NCBI GenBank assembly: GCA_013821605.1
Contig: JACDGP010000006.1
Coordinates: 1-64,000 of the forward strand
Length of the DNA: 64,000 bases
DNA from: Herpetosiphonaceae bacterium
GTDB lineage: Bacteria; Chloroflexota; Chloroflexia; Chloroflexales; Kallotenuaceae
Reading direction: 5' to 3'
Shown: positions 50,091 through 60,459 of the stretch, piece by piece
How the letters are laid out: the number at the start of each line of letters is the position of its first letter
Position numbering within the stretch: position 1 is the stretch's first letter
Translations under genes and position numbers: made by a program
The notes under the pieces: model-generated
The model's database searches: none
What the model was told of the DNA's origin: nothing
What the model saw: only the letters and a program-made list of their open reading frames with translations

Positions 50091-50216
50091 CTGGAGCACC
50101 TGAAGCTTCCCCCATGCGGTCACTGTTTATCAGTAACGGAGGCCCATAGCCTTCCTGCTCCTGCGTCCCTATACTGCACAAAGGGTTGCTCTCTACTGCC
50201 TATAGAAGGGATCATC

Positions 50217-50462
50217 ATGCCACGAAAACCGCATCCCTACGATTGGGACCGTTACTTCGGCCCCCACGCGCACCGTCGCCGTGGACCACTCGGTTTGCTC
50301 AGCTTTACGACGGTAGCCGGCATCATGCTGGCAGCGTTAATTATTTTAGGCAATGTTGACTTCAAGGCCTACGCAATCCAGACTGAGGCTCGTGATCGCC
50401 TGACGATTACACCCTTATGGGCCACAGCCTACGCGCGCCAAACTACGACGGCTCAGGCATAG
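50217..50462 (+). CDS. Small single-TM protein
   Basis: LLSFTTVAGIMLAALIIL TM. Confidence 0.5.
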   Translation: MPRKPHPYDWDRYFGPHAHRRRGPLGLLSFTTVAGIMLAALIILGNVDFKAYAIQTEARDRLTITPLWATAYARQTTTAQA

Positions 50463-50465
50463 ACA

Positions 50466-50795
50466 GTGGAGGTGCAAGCTAGCCCAACCCGGCCCGTCCA
50501 GCTACCTGTTGCGCGCACCAGTACCATTAGCAACCTGCGCTCCGAGCCGCGCATTGCCCCCGGCAATATCCTGGGCCAACTCGCCCCGGACGACGCAGTT
50601 GTCGTACTGCAAGCGCAGCCACCGGTTAATCCCCAGTGGTACCGAGTGCGTATTACTCATACAGGGGGATCGTTAAAGGCGGGTTCCGAGGGCTGGATTT
50701 CGGCCACGATAGTGACTGTTGCTCCCCAACTCGCTTCCACGACCGTAGCGCCGAGTGCTACGCCATCTGCTACCGTGCTTACCACATCCAAGTAG
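50466..50795 (+). CDS. SH3b-like domain protein
   Basis: ISNLRSEPRIAPGNILGQLAPDDAVVVLQAQPPVNPQWYRVRI...GSEGWISATIV. Confidence 0.6.
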   Translation: MEVQASPTRPVQLPVARTSTISNLRSEPRIAPGNILGQLAPDDAVVVLQAQPPVNPQWYRVRITHTGGSLKAGSEGWISATIVTVAPQLASTTVAPSATPSATVLTTSK

Positions 50796-50842
50796 GCGTC
50801 GGCCAGTTGCGCCCCAATAGGTATGGTTGAACGGATCATAGC

Positions 50843-52438
50843 TTGGGTAGATATCGTATACGTTGTTTGTGGTGCTGCTGCTTGCTCTTGTTAAGTGCCT
50901 GTAGCACTGTCCTCCCACAAATCATGACCTCCCGTCCACAATCTGCAGCCGCCACGTCCGTCGCACAAGCTACCGTTGCCGCAGCGCAGCCAGCATCAAC
51001 GCCAACCGTTTCCTCGCCCACACCTCGTCCGACCGCGAGTGTACTGCCAACTGCTATGCCCCGCTTGACAACCGATGGCTGGCTAGAAACCGCTACGCCC
51101 CATCTGCGCCTGCGCTATTATCCGCAGTCGGCGGCTGCTCGCGATATTGACCAAGTCGCTGTGGTAGCGGAAAAGGCCTATGCCCGCGCCAACACCGTGA
51201 TTCCTGCCAACGGCCCACTAATGGTGACGATTTACCTCGCGCCACGCGTATTTTGGCAAGGTGGCGTGACGTATGATGGCAATACCATCCTCTTGACCTA
51301 CGCGGATCGCAACTATGCTGGGGTCGAACTGTGGGCATACTTAGTGCACGAACTAGTGCATGCCTTGGCCGGCCACTATGTGCACCGTGGCAGCGAGGTC
51401 GGCGGCCTGCTTGGCGAAGGTGTGGCGGTCTACACCACCAGTGGTCATTATGGCGTCGAGCCCATTCAGCAGTGGGCTGCGGCACTGTCGGCGAGCAACC
51501 AGTATATTCCGCTCTGTACGCTACGTACCGCCTGGGACACACAACAACACGAAGTCGCCTATCTGGAAGGTGCCTCCTTCGTTGATTATCTGATTCGTAC
51601 CTACGGTAGCGAGCGCTTCCTCCAATTCTATGCTCATGTACCAAGCCCACCTCCGGCACTGCGTGATCGCAATCTATGGTGCCGGAATCAGGGCGATCTA
51701 CCGGTCTCTGGCGTTGGACGTCCTTACAGTCAACTCGAGACCGAATGGCGCGCCTGGCTTCAGCAACAGCGTCCACAACCGGTTGATCAAGCGGCGCTCC
51801 AAGCGCAAATTCGCCTGTATGATCTTGTCCGCCAATACCAGCAGCAGCGCGATCCTGCCGCCCGTATTCTGCCGCCCCCACCCAACCAGTGGAACGCCCG
51901 GCTACATACGCTCTTCGCAGCCCCCGCGATCACACCTACTGCGGTGTTGCAAGAAGCAATGTTTGTAGCCGCCAAGCGAAACCTTGATCAGCATCAGGTT
52001 GCACAAACGAATGCGATCCTGGACGAGCTCACCGGCAGCATCGCGACCAACACCTTTACCGGAACCTTTGGCCTTGCGTATCGTGGCATCCAGGCAGCGC
52101 TCGACGAACAAGCCGCCGCTGTCCGGCTTCACGACCGACAGCGCTACCAACAAGTGACGCTGCTTGGTGGTCCGTCCTGGCCGGGAGCGTTGTATACTGA
52201 CTACCGGTGGACGATTAATGCTATCACCTTGAACCCAAATGCAGCAATTGCTGAGGCAACGCTCCAAGCGCAGGGCGCGCTTCCGGCAACGAACGTACCT
52301 TATCGCATTACCCTACGGCAGATTCCCGGGCGCTGGCAAATCGCTACAGCGGAGCAAGTAGCTGTCGATCTTTCCTTGCCCCCGCAGTCCAAAGATATTG
52401 CCCAACGAAATGGAGTTCTATGGCCGTTTCCAGAATGA
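50843..52438 (+). CDS. Lipoprotein metallopeptidase (MA-like, HExxH)
   Basis: LLLLSACS lipobox; LVHELVHALAGHYVHRGSEVGGLLGEGVAVYT. Confidence 0.75.
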   Translation: MGRYRIRCLWCCCLLLLSACSTVLPQIMTSRPQSAAATSVAQATVAAAQPASTPTVSSPTPRPTASVLPTAMPRLTTDGWLETATPHLRLRYYPQSAAARDIDQVAVVAEKAYARANTVIPANGPLMVTIYLAPRVFWQGGVTYDGNTILLTYADRNYAGVELWAYLVHELVHALAGHYVHRGSEVGGLLGEGVAVYTTSGHYGVEPIQQWAAALSASNQYIPLCTLRTAWDTQQHEVAYLEGASFVDYLIRTYGSERFLQFYAHVPSPPPALRDRNLWCRNQGDLPVSGVGRPYSQLETEWRAWLQQQRPQPVDQAALQAQIRLYDLVRQYQQQRDPAARILPPPPNQWNARLHTLFAAPAITPTAVLQEAMFVAAKRNLDQHQVAQTNAILDELTGSIATNTFTGTFGLAYRGIQAALDEQAAAVRLHDRQRYQQVTLLGGPSWPGALYTDYRWTINAITLNPNAAIAEATLQAQGALPATNVPYRITLRQIPGRWQIATAEQVAVDLSLPPQSKDIAQRNGVLWPFPE

Positions 52439-53127
52439 AGCTAATACCCGCTGTCGATCGTGGCAAGCTCGCAGTTGTCCTGCAGGTACTCCGCGACCAT
52501 TATGGCCCGCGCGAGCGCTCTGGTTCACGCGACCCTGTTGATGAGCTCGTGCTGACGATCTTGTCTCAGAATACCTCCGACCGCAACAGCGGGCGCGCCT
52601 TTCGCTTGCTTAAAGCAGCCTATCCAACGTATGAGGCTGTGCTTGCCGCACCGGTTTCCGAACTCTACGAGGTCATCAAAGCTGCTGGACTGGGCAACAT
52701 CAAGGCCCCCCGTATTCAGGCCGTCTTGTCCCAGCTACTAGCGCGACGTGGCAACTTTGACCTGAGCTTCCTCGGGCAACTGCCGCTCGCTGAAGCCAAA
52801 AGCTGGCTGACCTCACTGCCTGGCATTGGTCCAAAAACGGCTGGTTGTGTCTTATGCTTCGCCTGCGACCTGCCTGTGCTCGCCGTCGATACCCACATCC
52901 ATCGTGTTGCCCAGCGGCTTGGCTTGATCGGCCCCAAAGTCAATGCCGATCAAGCCCACGATCTCTTGGAAACCGCGCTGCTCCCCGCTGAGGTATACGA
53001 GTTTCATGTCAATATGATCTTGCACGGTCGCCAAATTTGCCATGCCCTACGCCCCGAATGCGGGCGTTGCCCCCTCCAAGAGCTGTGTGAGTATTACCGC
53101 ACGACCGTGGTATACTCCCCGGCTTAG
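52435..53127 (+). CDS. nth: Endonuclease III family DNA glycosylase/lyase with FeS loop
   Basis: LPGIGPKTAGCVLCFACDLPVLAVDTHIHRVAQRLGL; CHALRPECGRCPLQELC; ATGA overlap upstream. Confidence 0.9.
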   Translation: MKLIPAVDRGKLAVVLQVLRDHYGPRERSGSRDPVDELVLTILSQNTSDRNSGRAFRLLKAAYPTYEAVLAAPVSELYEVIKAAGLGNIKAPRIQAVLSQLLARRGNFDLSFLGQLPLAEAKSWLTSLPGIGPKTAGCVLCFACDLPVLAVDTHIHRVAQRLGLIGPKVNADQAHDLLETALLPAEVYEFHVNMILHGRQICHALRPECGRCPLQELCEYYRTTVVYSPA

Positions 53128-53145
53128 CTACGAGGACGATCAATC

Positions 53146-53823
53146 ATGCTCCGACGTTGGTTAGCTATTGCTTTGCTCTTGCTGGTTGGCTGCGCAGGCT
53201 CACAACCGGCACTGAGCTCTCAACAGGTCGCTACCCGCGCGGCGACGGCCATGAGCAGCGTTAAAACGACTCATTTTGTGATCAATATGACTGGCAAGCT
53301 GACCTATATCGATACCAATGGCGTACTCGGTCTAAAGCAGGCCGAAGGTGATGTCGTCGCCCCGGACAAAGTACGTGCGACGGTCAAAACCTCGACCTTT
53401 GGTATCGCCAGTCAAATTGGCGTGGTCGGTATTGGCGACCAACGCTGGGCTACTAATCCGCTTAATGGTCGCTGGCAAGTGCTCTCACCCGAACTTGGCT
53501 CCTTCGACCTCGCAGCCCTCTTTGACCCGCAGGTTGGCATTACCGGTTTACTCAAAACCGCCCCATGGCAACTCGAAGCGAGCAAGGATGGCAGGTATCA
53601 CCTGCGCAGCACAGTCGATGGCACCAAGCTAGTGGCCATGACCTCCGGCATGATCACCAAGGGCCAGGTCGACGTACTCTTGCTGGTTGACGCGAAAAGC
53701 TTTCTCGTGACCTCTGCGACATTGGTTGAGCGCGATACCTCGCCCGACCAACCGACGACTTGGCAAATTGCCCTAACCGTGCCCACGACACCCGTGACCA
53801 TCGCACCGCCACCCCTTCAATGA
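53146..53823 (+). CDS. LppX/LprAFG-like lipoprotein
   Basis: LLLVGCAGSQ lipobox; VKTTHFVINMTGKL...APDKVRATVK. Confidence 0.75.
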   Translation: MLRRWLAIALLLLVGCAGSQPALSSQQVATRAATAMSSVKTTHFVINMTGKLTYIDTNGVLGLKQAEGDVVAPDKVRATVKTSTFGIASQIGVVGIGDQRWATNPLNGRWQVLSPELGSFDLAALFDPQVGITGLLKTAPWQLEASKDGRYHLRSTVDGTKLVAMTSGMITKGQVDVLLLVDAKSFLVTSATLVERDTSPDQPTTWQIALTVPTTPVTIAPPPLQ

Positions 53824-55337
53824 ACTCCCCTCGTCGCTGGCTGGTCCTCGGCTGGGCCTGCCTCGGCGTGTTGCTCGCCGCCGCCGACCTCACGGCCCTG
53901 ACCACCCTGATCCCCCAAATGACCTTCGACCTTGAGGTCCCATTACCGGGTGGCTTGAACGATGTTGCTTGGGTCGTGAGTGCCTACCTCATCAGCAACA
54001 TCGTCGCCTTGCCGTTGAGTGGTCGCCTGGCTGATCGCTTTGACCGGCGGCTGGTACTGATCGGCTCCCTCTGCATCTTCATGCTCGGATCGATGAGCTC
54101 GGCTTTGGCGCCCTCCCTATGGCTGTTGGTCGCGGCCCGCGCGCTCCAAGGTGTTGGTGCCGGTGCTCTGGTACCGATCACCATGGCGCTCGCCACCGAT
54201 CTCCTGCCTCGCTCCCGTTGGCCGCTGGCCTTCGGCTTGATCGCCGCCGTAGACACCGTCGGCTGGGCACTTGGCCCCCTGTATGGCGCATTGTTTGTCT
54301 CTGCTCCCGGCCTGACGTGGCGTGGCTTGTTTTGGGCTAATGTGCCCGTCGCGCTCCTCGCTGCTGCTGGTAGCTGGTACGCCTTGCGCGATTTGCAGCG
54401 TACCCCGAACCGTCGACCGATTGATCTCTCCGGGGCTGCCCTGTTAACTCTCGGGTTACTGACACTCAATCTTGGCCTTGGCAAGCTGGGTGGTGGTGCA
54501 TCGAGCGGCATTTCCTTCGATGCTCAGCCGGCCACGCTCCCCTGGCAAGCTGCCCTGCCCTGGGTGGTGAGCGGCGTCGTACTGTTGGCACTCTTTGTGG
54601 TCGCGGAGCTGCACGTGAAGGAGCCGCTGATCAACCTCAGATGGCTCTTGCAGCCACACATAGCGGCAGCCGGACTGGTGAACGTCCTCTTCGGTGCCTT
54701 GCTCATCACCGCCGCCGTTAACGTCCCACTGTTTGTTAATGCCGTGTCTACGACTACCACCGGCTCGCCCGAAGCTATGGTTCGCTCCGCCGCGCTCCAA
54801 AGTGGCTTGCTCCTCATCGTCCTAACTGGCCTCATGGCGCTCTGCGCCCCCCTCGGTGGATCGCTTGCCGGACGCATCGGTCCAGCTCCTGTCTTGCTAG
54901 CCGGCGCGCTTTGTGCCATGCTCGGCTTTTGGCTCATGCGCAGCTGGACCGCCGCTACGCTGCCACTGGTACTTCGTGGCCATTTGGCGCTGGTAGGACT
55001 AGGCTTTGGTTTCCTGCTTGCTCCTCCTGCCGCCGTGATTATTGCCGCAGCCCCAGCTGGCGAACGCGGGCTTGCTTCCAGCCTTGTCATATTGCTACGT
55101 TTGAGTGGGATGAGCCTGGGCCTATCGGCGCTGACGGCGTGGAGTCTGGCGCGCTTCAACATCTTATCGACTGGCGAAAGCCTAGGTGGCTTGACCGCTG
55201 AACGTATTCAGCAAATCACAGTTAATGTTCTTACCAGCACCTTTACAGCAGCTACCGGCTTGGCACTGCTGATCATGCTCCTGGGGTTGGTCCGAGCACG
55301 TCGGGGTATACGGACAGATACTCAGACAATCACGTAG
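53820..55337 (+). CDS. MFS drug:H+ antiporter (EmrB/QacA-like)
   Basis: Multi-TM; LSGRLADRFDRRLVLIGS; ARALQGVGAGALVPITMAL; ATGA overlap with the lipoprotein. Confidence 0.88.
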   Translation: MNSPRRWLVLGWACLGVLLAAADLTALTTLIPQMTFDLEVPLPGGLNDVAWVVSAYLISNIVALPLSGRLADRFDRRLVLIGSLCIFMLGSMSSALAPSLWLLVAARALQGVGAGALVPITMALATDLLPRSRWPLAFGLIAAVDTVGWALGPLYGALFVSAPGLTWRGLFWANVPVALLAAAGSWYALRDLQRTPNRRPIDLSGAALLTLGLLTLNLGLGKLGGGASSGISFDAQPATLPWQAALPWVVSGVVLLALFVVAELHVKEPLINLRWLLQPHIAAAGLVNVLFGALLITAAVNVPLFVNAVSTTTTGSPEAMVRSAALQSGLLLIVLTGLMALCAPLGGSLAGRIGPAPVLLAGALCAMLGFWLMRSWTAATLPLVLRGHLALVGLGFGFLLAPPAAVIIAAAPAGERGLASSLVILLRLSGMSLGLSALTAWSLARFNILSTGESLGGLTAERIQQITVNVLTSTFTAATGLALLIMLLGLVRARRGIRTDTQTIT

Positions 55338-55388
55338 CTTTCCATAATCACTTAAACTTCGGTGATGGTGGCTGGCGGCGGAGTGACA

Positions 55389-55715
55389 ATGCGCGAGGCA
55401 ACCGCAGTAGCCAGGGTTGGCGATCTTAAACCCGGCCAAATGAAATATATCGTCATCGATGGCTTACCAATCGCCCTCGCCAACGTGGACGGCACGCTGT
55501 ATGCCTTTGGCGACTCCTGCCGCCACGAGGGTGGCTCCTTAAGTTCGGGCGTCCTCCGCCACGACACCGTTACCTGTCCCTTGCATGGCTGGACCTATAG
55601 CGTCCGTACCGGTAAATCCATCGTACCACCGGTCGGCCTCCGTGTTCCGACTTACGCCGTCGAAATTGCGGACGACGCCGTGATCGTGATCGTGGAGTGG
55701 CCAGACACGGTCTGA
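55389..55715 (+). CDS. Rieske [2Fe-2S] ferredoxin-like protein
   Basis: CRHEGGSLSSGVLRHDTVTCPLHGWTY. Confidence 0.9.
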   Translation: MREATAVARVGDLKPGQMKYIVIDGLPIALANVDGTLYAFGDSCRHEGGSLSSGVLRHDTVTCPLHGWTYSVRTGKSIVPPVGLRVPTYAVEIADDAVIVIVEWPDTV

Positions 55716-55773
55716 GGCCACCTCCATAATCAACGGTATAATGGTTACGATTGCCGGGAGCTAAGAACGCCGC

Positions 55774-58700
55774 ATGCCGAAACGAACCGATATTCATACC
55801 ATTTTGATCCTGGGTGCCGGTCCCATCGTCATCGGCCAAGCCTGCGAGTTCGATTACTCAGGTGTGCAGGCGTGTAAGGCACTACGTGAGGAAGGCTACC
55901 GCGTCGTCCTGGTCAACAGTAATCCTGCCACGATTATGACCGATCCAGAGTTCGCGGATGCGACTTATATCGAACCGCTGACTGTGCCCAGCGTTCGGCG
56001 CATCATTGCCAAAGAGCGACCCGATGCGCTGCTGCCAACTGTGGGTGGCCAAACCGCCCTAAACTTGGCCGTGGCACTTGACCAAGCCGGTGTCCTGGCC
56101 GAGTTTGGCGTCGAACTCATTGGTGCCTCTATCCATGCAGTAGAGGTGGCCGAAGATCGCCAGCTCTTCAAAGCTGCCATGCGTGCTGCTGGCCTCCCTA
56201 TTGCCCGCAGCAATGTTGTGCACACCCTCGACCAAGCACTGGCTACCGTCAGGGATACTGGCTTTCCTGCCATCATTCGCCCTTCCTTCACGCTTGGTGG
56301 CACCGGCGGCGGCATTGCCTACAACATCGAAGAGTTTCGCACAATTATCGAAAACGGCTTGGAGTTGTCACCGGTTCACCAGGTGCTGGTCGAAGAGTCG
56401 TTGATCGGCTGGAAAGAGTTTGAGCTCGAAGTCATGCGCGATCACGCTGACAACGTTGTGATCGTCTGCTCGATCGAAAACATTGATGCGATGGGCGTCC
56501 ATACCGGTGACTCCCTCACCGTTGCTCCCGCGCAAACCCTCACGGATCGTGAATACCAGCGCCTACGCGATATGGCCATCCGCGTCATGAGCGCCGTTGG
56601 CGTAGAAACCGGCGGCTCGAATGTGCAGTTCGCCGTTAATCCGCGCGATGGCCGTGTCATTATCATCGAAATGAATCCTCGTGTCTCGCGCTCGTCGGCC
56701 CTGGCTTCCAAGGCTACCGGCTTCCCCATCGCTAAAATTGCTGCTAAGGTCGCCTGCGGCTATACCCTAGACGAACTGCCTAACGATATCACCCGTGAAA
56801 CCCCCGCTTCTTTCGAGCCGACGCTCGATTACGTTGTAGTCAAGGCACCGCGCTGGGCCTTTGAGAAGTTTCCCGGCAGTGATCAAACGCTCGGGACGCA
56901 GATGAAATCGGTCGGCGAAGCGATGGCGATTGGCCGCACCTTTACTGAGGCCTGGCAAAAAGCCTTTCGTAGCCTCGAGATCGGTCGCATGGGATGGGGG
57001 TCCGACGGCAAAGCTGATATTGATACCGAACGCGTCCGAGAGCGCCTGATCACCCCCCATCCCGACCGGCCGCTGTATGTACGCTACGCGCTCCAAAGCG
57101 GCATGGACCAGCGCACCGTTGCCCGGCTCAGTGGCTATGACCCGTGGTTCATTGCGCAATGCGCCCGCATGCTTGACCTCGAAGGCCGTATCCGTGCCTT
57201 TACCCTTGCAACGTTGCCCGCCAATCTCATGCGCGACGCCAAGCGCGCTGGCCTCAGCGACACGCAGCTCGCCGAACTCCTGCGAGTAACAGCGAGCCCC
57301 ACGGATAATGGTGGGCAGTTGCCGATGCGGGGTGCCGGGGGTCTAATTCGTGCCCGGCGAGAAGCCCTCGGCATCCTGCCGACCTACCATCGTGTCGATA
57401 CCTGCGCTGCCGAGTTCCCAGCCTATACGCCCTATCTATACTCCTCATACGAGACTGAAAGCGAAGCCTGGCCGGTCGACCGTCCCAAAGTCATCATCCT
57501 CGGCAGCGGCCCCAACCGCATTGGCCAGGGCCTAGAGTTCGATTATTGCTGTTGCCATGCCGTCTTTGCCTTGCATGACTTGGGCTACGAGACGATCATG
57601 ATCAACTGTAATCCTGAGACCGTCTCGACCGATTACGATACCGCCGACCGCTTATATTTCGAGCCGCTCACGCTCGAAGACGTCTTGAATATCGTGGCCG
57701 AGGAGTCAGGGCTCACCTCCGGTACGCCCCACGCCCAGCTCACACCGGTGATCGTCCAGTTTGGTGGTCAAACACCGCTCAAGCTTGCGCGCGGTATCGA
57801 AGCCGCCGGTGTTCCCATCTGGGGCACTCCCCCTGAGGCCATCGACTTGGCCGAGGACCGCGAGCGCTTTGGCGCCCTGCTCCGTGAGTTGGCGATCCCC
57901 CAGCCCGAGAACGGTGTTGCTACCTCCTTCGAGGAAGCCCTGCACGTCGCCCACCGCATCGGCTACCCGGCTGTCGTGCGTCCCTCCTATGTACTAGGTG
58001 GCCGCGGTATGGCGATTGTCTATGACGATGTTGCCCTAGAGCGTTATATGCGCGAGGCGGTCGACGTCTCACCCGACCATCCGGTCCTGCTCGACTGTTT
58101 CCTGGAAGATGCCTTCGAGTTCGATGTTGATGCCGTCAGCGACGGCACCGATGTAGTCATCGCCGGCATCATGCACCAGATCGAACTGGCCGGCGTTCAT
58201 TCGGGTGACTCCGCCGCCATGTTACCGCCCAGCATGATTCCAGAACACCATCTCGACACGATCCGCCGCTATACTATTGCCCTAGCACGCAAGCTGGGGG
58301 TGATTGGGCTCATGAATGTGCAGTATGCCCTCCAGCGCGATGTCGTCTATGTTCTGGAGGTCAACCCCCGCGCCTCGCGCACCGTGCCGTTCGTCAGCAA
58401 AGCCACTGGTGTCCAATGGGCCAAAGTCGCTGCCCAGGTCATGGCTGGCAAGTCTCTCGCTGAGCTAGGCGTTCCCAACGAGCCCGTCATCAACGGCTTC
58501 CATGTCAAGGAGGTCGTCTTCCCCTGGAGTAAGTTTGCCGGTGTTGACACGGTGCTCGGTCCCGAGATGCGCTCGACGGGCGAGGCCATGGGCAGTGGTG
58601 CGACTTTCGGCGAAGCCTTTGCCAAAGCCCAGATCGGCTGTGACCACAAGTTGCCCATCAGTGGCACCGTCTTCTTCTCGGTCAACGATCATGACAAGCT

Positions 58701-59085
58701 CAACGCGCTGCCGGTCGCCCAGAGCTTCAAGGATCTCGGCTTCCAAATCGTCGCATCAAGCGGCACAGCTGCCGTACTCGAAGCGCATGGCATTCCCTGC
58801 CGCACCGTGTACAAGGTCAACGAGGGTCGCCCAAATGTGATCGACTTAATCAAGAACGGCGACATCGATCTCCTCGTGAACACTCCCTTGGGCAAAGCCA
58901 GCTTCTTTGACGAGCGGGCTATGCGCCGTGCCGCCGTCCAGCAAGGCATCACCTGTATCACAACCCTCAGCAGCGCCTCAGCTGCCATTGAAGCCATTGA
59001 AGCCATGCGCGCCGAAACCTGGACCGTTCGATCGATCCAAGAATGGCACCAGGGCAATGATCAGGATAATGCACCACCCCTGTAG
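55774..59085 (+). CDS. carB: Carbamoyl-phosphate synthase large subunit
   Basis: Two ATP-grasp halves ([42 protein letters not shown]) plus MGS-like C-terminus. Confidence 0.97.
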   Translation: MPKRTDIHTILILGAGPIVIGQACEFDYSGVQACKALREEGYRVVLVNSNPATIMTDPEFADATYIEPLTVPSVRRIIAKERPDALLPTVGGQTALNLAVALDQAGVLAEFGVELIGASIHAVEVAEDRQLFKAAMRAAGLPIARSNVVHTLDQALATVRDTGFPAIIRPSFTLGGTGGGIAYNIEEFRTIIENGLELSPVHQVLVEESLIGWKEFELEVMRDHADNVVIVCSIENIDAMGVHTGDSLTVAPAQTLTDREYQRLRDMAIRVMSAVGVETGGSNVQFAVNPRDGRVIIIEMNPRVSRSSALASKATGFPIAKIAAKVACGYTLDELPNDITRETPASFEPTLDYVVVKAPRWAFEKFPGSDQTLGTQMKSVGEAMAIGRTFTEAWQKAFRSLEIGRMGWGSDGKADIDTERVRERLITPHPDRPLYVRYALQSGMDQRTVARLSGYDPWFIAQCARMLDLEGRIRAFTLATLPANLMRDAKRAGLSDTQLAELLRVTASPTDNGGQLPMRGAGGLIRARREALGILPTYHRVDTCAAEFPAYTPYLYSSYETESEAWPVDRPKVIILGSGPNRIGQGLEFDYCCCHAVFALHDLGYETIMINCNPETVSTDYDTADRLYFEPLTLEDVLNIVAEESGLTSGTPHAQLTPVIVQFGGQTPLKLARGIEAAGVPIWGTPPEAIDLAEDRERFGALLRELAIPQPENGVATSFEEALHVAHRIGYPAVVRPSYVLGGRGMAIVYDDVALERYMREAVDVSPDHPVLLDCFLEDAFEFDVDAVSDGTDVVIAGIMHQIELAGVHSGDSAAMLPPSMIPEHHLDTIRRYTIALARKLGVIGLMNVQYALQRDVVYVLEVNPRASRTVPFVSKATGVQWAKVAAQVMAGKSLAELGVPNEPVINGFHVKEVVFPWSKFAGVDTVLGPEMRSTGEAMGSGATFGEAFAKAQIGCDHKLPISGTVFFSVNDHDKLNALPVAQSFKDLGFQIVASSGTAAVLEAHGIPCRTVYKVNEGRPNVIDLIKNGDIDLLVNTPLGKASFFDERAMRRAAVQQGITCITTLSSASAAIEAIEAMRAETWTVRSIQEWHQGNDQDNAPPL

Positions 59086-59111
59086 GGGCAGGGCTTTCCC
59101 AAGGTAGACGT

Positions 59112-60203
59112 ATGCCCCCTGATCCCGCAAGCCTTGCGACACAATTGGCACCGTTGGTAGCCGCCTACTGCCGCCGTCCAGCCGTGCGGCACGAATTGGG
59201 CCTGGCTGAAGGAACGTCCTTGGAAGCCACCGTGCTAGCCGCCGATGCCTTGTACCTCACCTATCTTGTTCACACCCCCGATGGTCGCCGCTGGGTCGCT
59301 CGCCTCAGCACCGGCTCGCCCCTCGGCCTTTCGAGTTCCAAACAGATTGCCTATGAAGCGCGCGCCCTACGCTTCTTAGAGCCCTTCCATATTGCGCCGC
59401 AACTCTGCTATGTCGATGCCACCCTCTACCATCTGCCATATGGCTTCCTGGTGATGGAGTATCTGCCCGGTGAGCTACTCAATGCCCAGAATCCCGCTCA
59501 CCTTCAACAAGCAGCCCGCCTGTTGGCGCGCTTGCACAGCATCCCCATTCCCGCTGATAGCGCGTTTATCCGTAATGATCGTCCCCTCTCGGCTATCGTG
59601 GAGCAGGCAGCAGGCTTTCTTGCCGCCTATACTGCATCATCAGTCGCGCAGACTGAGATCACCCAGCTCCTCTCGACCGTGCTGCGAGCAGCACGTGCCT
59701 CATTGGTTAATGAACCGCGCTTCCACCCGTTCGCCCTGGTGCATACTGATCTGCAAGCTTGGACCTGGATCGTCGCACCTCCCCGCCTTGCGCTGCCATC
59801 AATACCCGGCGTGCTATCTATAAGTTCCACCCATCCCGCACTTCGGCTCATCGGCTGGTCTAAGCCGGTGCTGGATGATCCCACAGCTGATCTATGCTCG
59901 TTTCTCGCTCCGACCATGACTCGTTTGTCCCCAAATCATAGCGTCACTGCTGCCCAGCAGGAAGCCTTGCTCACTTCCTACCTAGCTCTCCGACCGGAGC
60001 TTGACACCGCTGACCTACGTGATCGCTTTGCAACCCGCATGCGCTTTGTGTATCTGCATGCCTTCACTCAATGCGCCGCTACGCTAGCTCTACCCAGTTC
60101 CGGCAGTGCTACTGCGACCAATGACGTTACGCTCTCTGTTACCGCTAACTATCTGGATCCGGTCTGGATGCGCTCGCTCTTTGGTGATTGGATCGAAGTC
60201 TAA
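59112..60203 (+). CDS. Aminoglycoside phosphotransferase (APH)-family protein
   Basis: YGFLVMEYLPGELL; LVHTDLQAWTWIV; RLIGWSKPVLDDPTADLCSFL. Confidence 0.75.
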   Translation: MPPDPASLATQLAPLVAAYCRRPAVRHELGLAEGTSLEATVLAADALYLTYLVHTPDGRRWVARLSTGSPLGLSSSKQIAYEARALRFLEPFHIAPQLCYVDATLYHLPYGFLVMEYLPGELLNAQNPAHLQQAARLLARLHSIPIPADSAFIRNDRPLSAIVEQAAGFLAAYTASSVAQTEITQLLSTVLRAARASLVNEPRFHPFALVHTDLQAWTWIVAPPRLALPSIPGVLSISSTHPALRLIGWSKPVLDDPTADLCSFLAPTMTRLSPNHSVTAAQQEALLTSYLALRPELDTADLRDRFATRMRFVYLHAFTQCAATLALPSSGSATATNDVTLSVTANYLDPVWMRSLFGDWIEV

Positions 60204-60208
60204 GCGCG

Positions 60209-60237
60209 TTGCACGCTTTGCCATGCTTTGGTACAAT
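60209..60237 (+). promoter_or_regulatory. Predicted sigma-70 promoter (TTGCAC-17-TACAAT) for the holA leader
   Basis: -35 at 60209-60214, -10 at 60232-60237. Confidence 0.65.
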
Positions 60238-60244
60238 CATCCTC

Positions 60245-60445
60245 GTCCTACGCCGGGCGTATGGCAGGCAAATGTTTTGAGTCTACATTTGTTTTGAAGG
60301 GGAGCAGCGCTCCAAAGGGAATGTGGTTCGCCCACTGCACCGGCGGGCTCGCACCCACCTACGCGAAGTCGTAGGCTTCAAAACTCGCCTGTTGTTGCAC
60401 GGCGTAGGTCATTGCTTCTTTGGGTCCCTCGGTGGGTTTTAGCTA
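60245..60445 (+). ncRNA. Candidate structured RNA / 5' leader of holA
   Basis: Serial hairpins TACGC..GCGTA, CAAATG..CATTTG, GGAG-CAGCG-CTCC, GTGG..CCAC, CCTACG-CGAAGT-CGTAGG, and long-range CCAAAGggAATG / CATTgcttCTTTGG. Confidence 0.4.
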
Positions 60446-60459
60446 CGGTCAGCTCCTAT

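Noticed and set aside
60320-60345. GGTTCG in the holA leader as a tRNA T-arm
   Set aside because: No 7-bp acceptor stem or anticodon arm at the required spacing.
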